Assembly: GCA_016783285.1 (NCBI GenBank)
Contig: JADHWW010000122.1
Location: 1-27,666 of the forward strand
Direction of reading: 5' to 3'
Origin: Anaerolineae bacterium
Lineage (GTDB): Bacteria; Chloroflexota; Anaerolineae; B4-G1
DNA: 27,666 nucleotides
The position numbers and the translations under genes are program-made. The notes below the pieces were generated by a model that was not told where the DNA came from, did no database searches, and worked only from the letters and a program-made list of their open reading frames with translations. Of the stretch, positions 21,187 through 27,666 are shown in pieces (positions within the stretch are counted from its first letter, which is position 1; each line of letters opens with the position of its first letter).

Positions 21187-22992
21187 ATGTTTCAGTCCAT
21201 CCGAAGGGCAATATCCAAGTGGTCGCGATATCCCTACATGAACTGTTTTGCGGTCCTGCTGCTGACTGGCGCGATCCTCACCGGGTGTACTGGGCTTTAC
21301 TCTTGTTTTGACGACTCTTTGGACCAATCAACCCTGGACAGAGAAACAGAGGAGATGGGCAGAGAGTTGTATATGGCGATCCTCCGCATGATAGCAGGGT
21401 TTTTCTCCCAGCCTGGCGATCGAGTGGACAGCACGCTTTCGGCCATACACACTTCTGGCGAAGGCATGGATGCCCAGCTCTTGTCCAGCCAGGCTTCTGG
21501 TGAGGCGTCCTCAGTGGACTTCATCTGGACACCTCCTCCAGATGTCGAGGACATCTCCTTCCTGGATCACCAACCGGTAAACCCGGACGGTCCGCCACCC
21601 TACGAGTTCAACGGCGTCCCGCTGGATGAGAACGGTGAAGCGAACGTCAGAGTAACATACGTTGTGCCATCTCTGCCTCTTGGGAGAGAGCAGATGCTGC
21701 TCGTAGACACACTCCAGGTGGAACACGTGGGGGGGTTGGAGGCTGCGAGTGTGATTCTCCGTGTCCACGAGTCACCACCGCGGACGGGCATGCCCTTCGT
21801 ACCTTCTGATGCGCTCCCCTCGGCCCCTTTGGCCACATCCGGGGCCAGTGCAATTCGGACAGGCAGCGAAAGCCTACCTCAGGACAGGTGGCCGGAGTTG
21901 CTGGCCGGTGGGATGGCCCCGCAGCAAGATTACCATCTGTGGGAGATCCACCAATGGTTCGATCCAGGAGACGTGACGATGACGGCCACTCTGTGTCAAG
22001 ATTGGGTGGACTTTTTGCAAGAAGGAACTACCTTCGTCGCCCTCCGGTTTCCGGACTTGTCTGCCACTCCACCGTATACTGGTTCCTATGCCCTGCCCGT
22101 AGTCTTCCGAGGGGAATACTCTCCCACCTTGCACTTGTTAGACTATAGAGAAGGGTGGCAGGGCACGGCGATCCTCACCGCACCCTTGGAGTACAAGCCG
22201 GAGCGCTTCACCTTCCTGGAAAACGAACTACCGTCGGCCGAAGGGGAACACTGGCTGGCGCTGGGTGTCCTCTCTTCTCCCCCCATCACCTGCCCCGAGG
22301 GGCTCGAAATCGGCGGCGGAGACTGGGATGTCGAGTTTGAGGCCTGGCTCGACTTTGGTGGGGAGGAAGGAGATTGTAAAGATTGTGTCCTGCCCCTGTA
22401 CTATTGCTACGAGGGAGAGGAAGCACCGCTTTCCTCCGCCCTGACGGCCCAGGCGCTGGGGGCGGGACTTGGCGCGACATCGTACCAGGGCTGGGGTATC
22501 ACCTGTATGGGGCCTCACCCCCTGCGGCTGAGAGGCGGTGGTACGCCGGATCCCGCGTTTGTCCTTTATGGCATGCACACTGCCGATATCTCGCCCACCC
22601 AGACGATCTCCTTCTCGCATGCGGTTAGGAACTTGGGAAGTGACCCCGTGGCGGTCACACTTGACTATACGTCCTCGCTGGGGATTCCCTGGGGCATCTA
22701 CTCCGGCACCGAAGATGGGCCAGACCTCCCGCTGGTCCCCATCACGGGGTCATTCACCCTGGAGCCCGAGCTGGAATGGCCGGCCAATACACGCTACTTC
22801 TGGATGATCGCGGAGGTGCCGACTGGCGCGCAGGGCGCTGAGACCCTGCTTATCACAGCCACCGACGTCACGTCGCCCACCCTTTCCGACTGGACATCGG
22901 ACCTGCTGTGGGTGGGGGACTGGATGACGCCCTCTCCACCGCCGGCAACAATGACAAAGCTGTACCTGCCGATTTTGCTAAAGGGCCGCTGA
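21187..22992 (+). CDS. Secreted lipoprotein of unknown function
   Basis: A 601-residue protein that I do not recognise. The N-terminus has a basic stretch, the hydrophobic core FAVLLLTGAILTGC and a lipobox LTGC with the lipidated cysteine at C34, so it should be exported and anchored. The rest is rich in proline, glycine and beta-type segments, with cysteine pairs around residues 375-415 (ITCPEGLEI, GDCKDCVLPLYYCYE). It ends MTKLYLPILLKGR; a terminal YLPLV-like tail is common on surface proteins of Chloroflexota. ATG 21187 follows AGGAGG. The gene lies 22 bp before lgt, the enzyme that modifies lipoproteins, and behind a strong promoter. Extracellular binding or structural roles are guesses. 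Confidence 0.82.
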   Translation: MFQSIRRAISKWSRYPYMNCFAVLLLTGAILTGCTGLYSCFDDSLDQSTLDRETEEMGRELYMAILRMIAGFFSQPGDRVDSTLSAIHTSGEGMDAQLLSSQASGEASSVDFIWTPPPDVEDISFLDHQPVNPDGPPPYEFNGVPLDENGEANVRVTYVVPSLPLGREQMLLVDTLQVEHVGGLEAASVILRVHESPPRTGMPFVPSDALPSAPLATSGASAIRTGSESLPQDRWPELLAGGMAPQQDYHLWEIHQWFDPGDVTMTATLCQDWVDFLQEGTTFVALRFPDLSATPPYTGSYALPVVFRGEYSPTLHLLDYREGWQGTAILTAPLEYKPERFTFLENELPSAEGEHWLALGVLSSPPITCPEGLEIGGGDWDVEFEAWLDFGGEEGDCKDCVLPLYYCYEGEEAPLSSALTAQALGAGLGATSYQGWGITCMGPHPLRLRGGGTPDPAFVLYGMHTADISPTQTISFSHAVRNLGSDPVAVTLDYTSSLGIPWGIYSGTEDGPDLPLVPITGSFTLEPELEWPANTRYFWMIAEVPTGAQGAETLLITATDVTSPTLSDWTSDLLWVGDWMTPSPPPATMTKLYLPILLKGR

Positions 22993-23014
22993 GGGCCAGA
23001 GAGGGATTTGGGAG

Positions 23015-23890
23015 ATGTTTCCGATCATCGAAATTGGCTCTATCCACCTGAGTACCTACTGGGTCATATACGGTCTGGCCATCGTGGTGGGCGGCATGCT
23101 TGCCCTTCACCGACTGGTCCAAGGTGGCTTTCCGGTGCATCACGCCACCCAATTCGTACTGCTGCCGATCTGGGGAGGCATCGTTGGAGCCTTCCTCGGA
23201 GGCAGTCTCGCATTCCTGCTGCGTACCTTCATCATCACCGGGACGCTCACCTGGCAGAGGGGCAGCGCCTTTATGGGGGCGCTTATTGGCTGCGCCAGCG
23301 TAGCGCTGCTCTACTGCCGACGGTACGGGCTCCCGCCGGGCCGGGCCTTCGACCTCGAGTGGTTATCTGTTCCTCTGGGGCAGGCCATTGGCCGTCTGGG
23401 CTGCTTGGCTGCGGGTTGTTGCTGCGGCAAGGCCACCGACTCGTGGTTGGGGATGTACCTGCCGAACGTGCATGGGGACTGGATGGTGCGCTATCCGACT
23501 CAGCTCATGAGCAGCGGTGCCAACCTGCTCATCTTCATCGGCCTCCTGGCCTTTGACCACTACCGGACCCGCCGACTGGATAGGCCGGAGGGCAGCGCCT
23601 TGAGTTCATCGAAGGGCGTTGCCCTGAACTTGTCGAAGGGATGGCCCTTTGACGGCTTTCTCTTCCTGCTCTACGTGGACCTCTACTGCCTCAAGCGGTT
23701 CACCGTCGAATTCCTGCGCGATACGCCTCCCCCGCTGATCGGGCCGTTCACCCTGGCCCACATCGCTTGCTTCGTCGGCTTTCTCCTCTCCACGGCCCTC
23801 ATGCTCCGGAATCTGCGCTCGACCGCACCATCATCGGAGAGGGTGGCCCTCAGCCCCACGGCGGCGGGTGGCCAGGACCGCCTGTGCTGA
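23015..23890 (+). CDS. lgt: Prolipoprotein diacylglyceryl transferase
   Basis: A 291-residue polytopic membrane enzyme. Segments such as STYWVIYGLAIVVGGMLAL, FVLLPIWGGIVGAFLGG and FLFLLYVDLYCLKRFTVEFL are membrane helices. The Lgt signature is seen as GRLGCLAAGCCCGKAT (R127) with RYPTQL and, later, FTVEFLRD. It moves diacylglycerol from phosphatidylglycerol to the lipobox cysteine of prolipoproteins, and the preceding gene is a lipoprotein. Residues about 192-212 (EGSALSSSKGVALNLSKG) are encoded by an inserted repeat at 23598-23640 and enlarge a loop between membrane helices. Such an insert is not usual in Lgt. The frame is intact. Confidence 0.9.
   Translation: MFPIIEIGSIHLSTYWVIYGLAIVVGGMLALHRLVQGGFPVHHATQFVLLPIWGGIVGAFLGGSLAFLLRTFIITGTLTWQRGSAFMGALIGCASVALLYCRRYGLPPGRAFDLEWLSVPLGQAIGRLGCLAAGCCCGKATDSWLGMYLPNVHGDWMVRYPTQLMSSGANLLIFIGLLAFDHYRTRRLDRPEGSALSSSKGVALNLSKGWPFDGFLFLLYVDLYCLKRFTVEFLRDTPPPLIGPFTLAHIACFVGFLLSTALMLRNLRSTAPSSERVALSPTAAGGQDRLC
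23598..23640. repeat. Short dispersed repeat inserted in frame within lgt
   Basis: Two 19-nt copies, CCTTGAGTTCATCGAAGGG (23598-23616) and CCCTGAACTTGTCGAAGGG (23622-23640), 24 nt apart, so each adds 8 codons in the same phase (SSSKG and LNLSKG). The same repeat family lies in the LKR gene at 5998-6068. Confidence 0.8.
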
Positions 23891-23943
23891 ACCCGGCGGC
23901 CCCGATTCGCCAAAGTGCCCTACTCTGAACAAGGAGGTCTTTT

Positions 23944-25302
23944 ATGCTTACCAAAGAAGAGTTGCTTGCCAAAGCCAAGAAACCAGCGGAAGACGCGATG
24001 CGGCTGCATCCTTTCTTCCGGGGCAAGGTGCAGATCGCGCCCAAGTGCGTCATCCGCGCGTTCAGCGACTTTGCCATCTGGTACACGCCCGGCGTGGCGG
24101 CGCCCTGCCGCGCCATCCAGGAGAACAAGGAACTGGTCTACGAGCACACCAACAAGGGCAACATGGTCGCCATCGTCTCCGACGGCACGCGGGTGCTGGG
24201 CCTGGGCGACATTGGCCCGGAGGCCGGGCTGCCAGTGATGGAGGGCAAGGCGCTGCTCTTCAAGTACCTGGGCGGCGTGGACGCTGTGCCGCTCTGCCTG
24301 GACACCAAAGACCCTTATGCCATCATCCAGGCCGTCAAACTGATCCAGCCCTCCTTCGGCGGGATCAACCTGGAGGACATCTCACAACCAAAGTGCTTTC
24401 GCGTGCTCGACATGCTGCGCAGCGACCCTGGGATCAAGATCCCCGTCTGGCACGACGACCAGCAGGGCACGGCCACGGTCATCCTGGCCGGGGTGCTCAA
24501 CGCGCTGAAGGTGGTGGGCAAACGTAAGGAGGACGCCAAGATCGCGATGATCGGCACCGGCGCGGCCAACGTGGCCACGCTGCGACTGCTGCTGGCCAGC
24601 GGCGTCCCGTTCGGCCACGTCATCGCCTGCGACAGCAAGGGCATCCTGCATCCGGAGCGAGAGGACATTGCGCAGCGCAGGATCGAGTTCGTGGACAAGT
24701 GGCGCATCTGCCAGAACAGCAATGCCGAGGGGCGGGGCGGCGCCGGCGCCGAGGCGATGCGCGGGGCCGACGTGTGCATCGCGGCCAGCCGGCCCGGCCC
24801 GGGCACGATCCTGCCGGAGTGGGTGAAGGGGATGGCTGAGGACGCGATCGTCTTTGCCTGTGCCAACCCCATCCCCGAAATCTGGCCCTGGGAGGCGAAG
24901 GAGGCCGGGGCGCGCATCGTGGGCACGGGCCGCAGCGACTTTCCCAACCAGATCAACAACTCGTTGGGCTTCCCCGGCATCTTCCGAGGCGTGCTAGATG
25001 TGCGGGCCACGACCATCACCGACGAGATGGCTATCGCCGCTGCCGAGGAACTGGCCCGTTGCGCGGAGGAGGGCAGTCTGGACGAGGAACGCGTGGTGCC
25101 AAAGATGGACGAGTGGGAGATTTTCCCCCGCGAGGCGGCGGCTGTCGGCATGAAGGCGCAGGAGCAGGGAGTGGCCCGTCTGACCCTCTCCCACGAAGAA
25201 CTGCTCAGCCAGGCGAAGGCGACCATCGGGCAGGCGCAGGATATGACCCGCTTCCTGATGGAAAAAGAACTCATCCCGCCCGTACCGGCGGAGTGGGCCT
25301 AA
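23944..25302 (+). CDS. NAD(P)-dependent malic enzyme
   Basis: A 452-residue malic enzyme. It shows [57 protein letters not shown] (H170 onward), the nucleotide-binding [16 protein letters not shown] (G204, G206), [14 protein letters not shown] and [17 protein letters not shown]. It decarboxylates malate to pyruvate; no phosphotransacetylase domain is fused. The cofactor preference cannot be read with certainty. ATG 23944 has AAGGAGG upstream. It starts 53 bp after lgt and is followed after 14 bp by a flavoprotein. Together with PEPCK and the LDH2 enzyme it links C3 and C4 acids. A remnant of its start lies at 20917-20955. Confidence 0.93.
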   Translation: MLTKEELLAKAKKPAEDAMRLHPFFRGKVQIAPKCVIRAFSDFAIWYTPGVAAPCRAIQENKELVYEHTNKGNMVAIVSDGTRVLGLGDIGPEAGLPVMEGKALLFKYLGGVDAVPLCLDTKDPYAIIQAVKLIQPSFGGINLEDISQPKCFRVLDMLRSDPGIKIPVWHDDQQGTATVILAGVLNALKVVGKRKEDAKIAMIGTGAANVATLRLLLASGVPFGHVIACDSKGILHPEREDIAQRRIEFVDKWRICQNSNAEGRGGAGAEAMRGADVCIAASRPGPGTILPEWVKGMAEDAIVFACANPIPEIWPWEAKEAGARIVGTGRSDFPNQINNSLGFPGIFRGVLDVRATTITDEMAIAAAEELARCAEEGSLDEERVVPKMDEWEIFPREAAAVGMKAQEQGVARLTLSHEELLSQAKATIGQAQDMTRFLMEKELIPPVPAEWA

Positions 25303-25316
25303 GAGGAGGGAGAACA

Positions 25317-26213
25317 ATGTATGATTTAATCGTCATCGGCGGTGGGCCGGCGGGCATCACTGCCGCCACGATGGGCATCAACCAGCGGCTAGAGACCTTG
25401 ATCATCGCCGAGCGCTGGGGCGGTCAGACCACCTACGCGATGCAATTGGAGGAGATGGAAGGGCGAGAGATTATCACCGGCGAGACGCTGCTGGACGCTT
25501 TCCGCCGCCAACTCGATTACCTGGACTTTGTGCGCCGTTTCGACACTGTAACCAAGGTGATGCCCGAGGAACAGAACTTTAGGGTGGACACCGCCCGGGG
25601 CAATTGTTTTGAGGCCCGCGCCTTGATTGTGGCGACAGGCGCCAGGCCAGAGCGTCTCAACGTCCCGGGCGAAACCCGGCTCGCTGGCTACGGGCTGAGT
25701 TACTCGGCGGCCACGCACGCTGGCCTGTTCCTGGGCCGGGACGTGGCCGTGGTGGGGAGCGGACGGCGGGCCCAGTGGGCCGCCGCTGGTCTGGCCCGCA
25801 AGGCGCACCACGTCTACCTGCTCGCTCCCGAGTCACTGACGGACACTCCCCTGGCACGCAGTCTCCGCCGTATGCAGAACGTCGAGATTGCAGAGGACGT
25901 GGCGATAAAAGAGGTATGCGGCGAGCGTTTCGTCGAGAGTATCAAGATCGCCACCCCAGAGGGCGAGGAGCGCGAGATAGCGGTCAAAGGCGTGTTCGTC
26001 AAATTGACGCGCACTCCCAACTCTGAACTGGTGCAGGAGTGGATTAACTGCGACAGGGCCGGGCACATCGCCGTGGACGTCTACTGCGCCACCAGTTGGC
26101 CGGGGGTGTTCGCCGCCGGCGACGTGACCCTTGTTTCGGAGCAGGTGATGGTGCACATCGGCGAGGGGGCCAAGGCTGCCCTTTCGGCCTACCACTATCT
26201 GCTGATGCATTGA
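25317..26213 (+). CDS. Thioredoxin-reductase-like flavoprotein without the CxxC
   Basis: A 298-residue pyridine-nucleotide-disulphide-type oxidoreductase. It has the FAD motif IGGGPAGITAA at residues 7-17, ALIVATGARPERLNVPGE, the NAD(P) motif VVGSGRRAQWAAAG (from 145) and the end FAAGDVT. In classic TrxB the middle carries CATC; here the site reads YSAATHAG, so the cysteines are S130 and T133. It therefore cannot reduce a disulphide in the TrxB way and may act as an NAD(P)H:ferredoxin or other flavin reductase. ATG 25317 follows AGGAGG by 7 nt, 14 bp after the malic enzyme stop, suggesting an operon that feeds on its NAD(P)H. A terminator follows. Confidence 0.85.
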   Translation: MYDLIVIGGGPAGITAATMGINQRLETLIIAERWGGQTTYAMQLEEMEGREIITGETLLDAFRRQLDYLDFVRRFDTVTKVMPEEQNFRVDTARGNCFEARALIVATGARPERLNVPGETRLAGYGLSYSAATHAGLFLGRDVAVVGSGRRAQWAAAGLARKAHHVYLLAPESLTDTPLARSLRRMQNVEIAEDVAIKEVCGERFVESIKIATPEGEEREIAVKGVFVKLTRTPNSELVQEWINCDRAGHIAVDVYCATSWPGVFAAGDVTLVSEQVMVHIGEGAKAALSAYHYLLMH

Positions 26214-26244
26214 TGGGGAGAGTGTTTCTTCCCTGTGCCAGGCG

Positions 26245-26285
26245 AAGCCCCTCCGGAACTGGATTTAGTCGGAGGGGCTTTATCC
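26245..26285 (+). terminator. Rho-independent terminator after the malic enzyme operon
   Basis: A perfect 11-bp stem, AAGCCCCTCCG (26245-26255) with CGGAGGGGCTT (26270-26280), loop of 14 nt, followed by TATCC. It is the strongest terminator-like structure in the window, though the T-run is short. Confidence 0.75.
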
Positions 26286-26318
26286 TCTCGGCTCAATGGC
26301 GAGGCAAAGTTTTGACTG

Positions 26319-26347
26319 TTGCGCGTTGATGGTTGTTGGTGTATACT
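26319..26347 (+). promoter_or_regulatory. Possible promoter of the DNA methyltransferase
   Basis: TTGCGC (26319-26324), 17-nt spacer, TATACT (26342-26347). The -10 is good and the -35 weak. It leaves about a 105-nt leader before GTG 26459; I see no other element in 26286-26458. Confidence 0.4.
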
Positions 26348-26458
26348 GGCTGTGAGTTAAATCCCGCGATAAGCGAGCGGCAAGTACGTACCGGTGTTCT
26401 GTCTACTGGGTGTGTTGCGATCAATGAGATGTCATAGATCAAGAATGAGGAGTTAGTC

Positions 26459-27666
26459 GTGAAACAATATAAGCAATTACACCTTGCTGGTATAATCGAG
26501 GTTGATGAACCCCTGCCTTTAAGAGAAGATGCTGGGATTTACAGTGGCAAGGATTTGGGCACTTTCAAAGATAGCCTGCGTGCTCCTGTTCACGGGTGGT
26601 TCAAGTATCCGGCGGGATATTCTTACAAATTTGTAAGGGCAAGTTTTGAGCAGTTTGGTATTTCTCAAGGCAATTGGGTTTATGACCCATTTTCAGGGAC
26701 AGGCACAACCTTGATAAGTGCAAAGCGGTTGGGTGTTAATGCCTATGGTGTTGAGGCTCATGCCTTTGTTCATTGGGTGGCCGAAACCAAGTTGTATTGG
26801 GATTTTGACCTGGACAGGCTAAACCGGCAACTTGACAGTTTCTTGAGCAATAGTTATCAGTTTATTCAGGATAGTATGAGCACTGTGTCCCTTAACGGGG
26901 CTTTCCCAAAACTGGTATACAAATGTTATCATCCCGACGACTTGAAAGAACTGTACCTGCTGCGTGAATTTATCGTACAAGAGATACCTGATAGTCACTT
27001 GTGCAACTTTTTGAAACTTGCACTGACCAACACCCTGCGAGAGGCTGCTGCCGCTGGCACTGGATGGCCATACATTTCCCCCCGTGCTAACAAAGGTAAA
27101 CCGGCTAAAGGTGCTTTCAGTATTTTTGGCACAGTGGTTAAGAGTATGCTTCTCGATTTGAGGGTGATACAAGTTAACGTGCTCGAGGGATGGCCCCGGA
27201 TACTCAATGTCTTGGGCGATTCGCGTGAGAGGCAAAGTTTAGCAGATGGACAAATTGACATAGCCCTTACTTCACCGCCGTATCTGAATAACTATGACTA
27301 TGCTGACCGAACCAGGCTGGAAACCTACTTTTGGGGGATCACCAAGTCTTGGGGGGATATTACCCGCAAGTACAGAGACAAGCTAATAACGGCCGCGACC
27401 ACACAAATTAGGCGCAGTAAATACAATGTTGAGACAGTGCTTAGCCAAGAAGTAAGGGATGTGGCTCCCGACGTTTATGAGACTCTGCAACCCAAAATAT
27501 TGCAGTTAGCGGCGCTTAGATTGCAGAAAGGTGGTAGGAAAGACTATGACTTGATGGTTGCGCTTTACTTTAACGATATTCTCCGGGTAATGAAAGAAAC
27601 TTTTCGTGTGTTACGCAAGGGTACCAAGTTCTGTCTAGTACTAGGGGATTCTGCTCCCTACGGTGT
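26459..27666 (+). CDS. DNA methyltransferase, amino-type (3' end outside window)
   Basis: Starts at GTG 26459 after a GAGGAG stretch and is open to the last base (402 codons visible). DPFSGTGTTLISAKRLG (D76-T84 core) is the SAM-binding motif I, and TSPPYLNNYDYAD (T271-Y275) is the catalytic motif IV of adenine-N6/cytosine-N4 methyltransferases; LRKGTKFCLVLGDSAPYG at the end is a later motif. Motif I precedes motif IV, with about 190 residues between. The gene is visibly richer in A and T than the neighbours, with AT-ending codons, which suggests recent transfer. A restriction or other defence partner may follow outside the window. The methyltransferase call is sure; the target base and role are not. 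Confidence 0.85.
   Translation, partial: MKQYKQLHLAGIIEVDEPLPLREDAGIYSGKDLGTFKDSLRAPVHGWFKYPAGYSYKFVRASFEQFGISQGNWVYDPFSGTGTTLISAKRLGVNAYGVEAHAFVHWVAETKLYWDFDLDRLNRQLDSFLSNSYQFIQDSMSTVSLNGAFPKLVYKCYHPDDLKELYLLREFIVQEIPDSHLCNFLKLALTNTLREAAAAGTGWPYISPRANKGKPAKGAFSIFGTVVKSMLLDLRVIQVNVLEGWPRILNVLGDSRERQSLADGQIDIALTSPPYLNNYDYADRTRLETYFWGITKSWGDITRKYRDKLITAATTQIRRSKYNVETVLSQEVRDVAPDVYETLQPKILQLAALRLQKGGRKDYDLMVALYFNDILRVMKETFRVLRKGTKFCLVLGDSAPYG

Noticed and set aside
1..27666. CRISPR array, rRNA or tRNA genes
   Set aside because: No regularly spaced direct repeats with spacers and no rRNA or tRNA signature were seen by eye; a covariance search would settle tRNAs.

Overview
The window is a GC-rich bacterial chromosome segment that looks like Chloroflexota, probably an Anaerolineae-type genome from the environment. 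No rRNA or marker gene settles this. The clues are the gene mix (GTP-type PEP carboxykinase, LDH2-type dehydrogenase, AAA-ATPase-like/PD-(D/E)XK protein), short intergenic and intragenic repeats of the CCTGAGC-N-GTCGAAGGG kind, and a secreted lipoprotein ending in a YLPILLKGR-type tail.

Layout. 1-3168 (+): the 3' part of an SNF2-family helicase, a RecF/ABC-like AAA ATPase and a SWIM zinc-finger protein in one tight run. 3165-6847 (-): the two enzymes of lysine breakdown through saccharopine (SDH at 3165-4490, LKR at 5462-6847). Between them lies a small toxin-like gene (frameshifted) whose stop overlaps the start of a DUF2283-like gene. 7151-8254 (+): an LDH2-family malate/lactate dehydrogenase with a good promoter. 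8341-10580: a complete IS1634-like insertion sequence with clear terminal inverted repeats. It ends directly at the ribosome binding site of a second toxin-like/DUF2283-like pair (10596-11361), which overlaps larA (lactate racemase, 11361-12656).

12657-13113 has no convincing gene but is unusually structured: 8-nt tandem repeats running through the larA stop codon, a three-way-junction palindrome, a hairpin, and a 140-bp nested inverted repeat. 13114-19069 (+): glcF-like and glcD-like lactate/glycolate oxidase subunits, then a stretch of decayed duplicates (pck 5' fragment fused to a glcF 3' fragment, a third toxin-like gene with a structured tail, a broken glcD), then intact pckG. 19134-20897: AAA-ATPase-like/PD-(D/E)XK protein. 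20917-21052: a second chimeric remnant (malic enzyme start fused to pck end). 21187-23890: a lipoprotein followed by lgt, the enzyme that would lipidate it. 23944-26213: NAD(P) malic enzyme and a thioredoxin-reductase-like flavoprotein lacking the CxxC. After a strong terminator, a visibly AT-richer DNA methyltransferase begins at 26459 and runs off the window.

How it fits together (inference): larA, glcF/glcD, LDH2, malic enzyme and PEPCK form a lactate/malate-to-pyruvate/PEP node, next to a lysine degradation pair. This metabolic backbone has been reshaped by tandem duplication and deletion, one IS, three toxin-like small genes and short repeats. Two copies of one repeat family have inserted in frame inside the enzymes LKR and Lgt. 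The most unusual features are the recurring toxin-like/DUF2283 pairs, the chimeric gene remnants, the in-frame repeat insertions and the structured 12720-12976 region.
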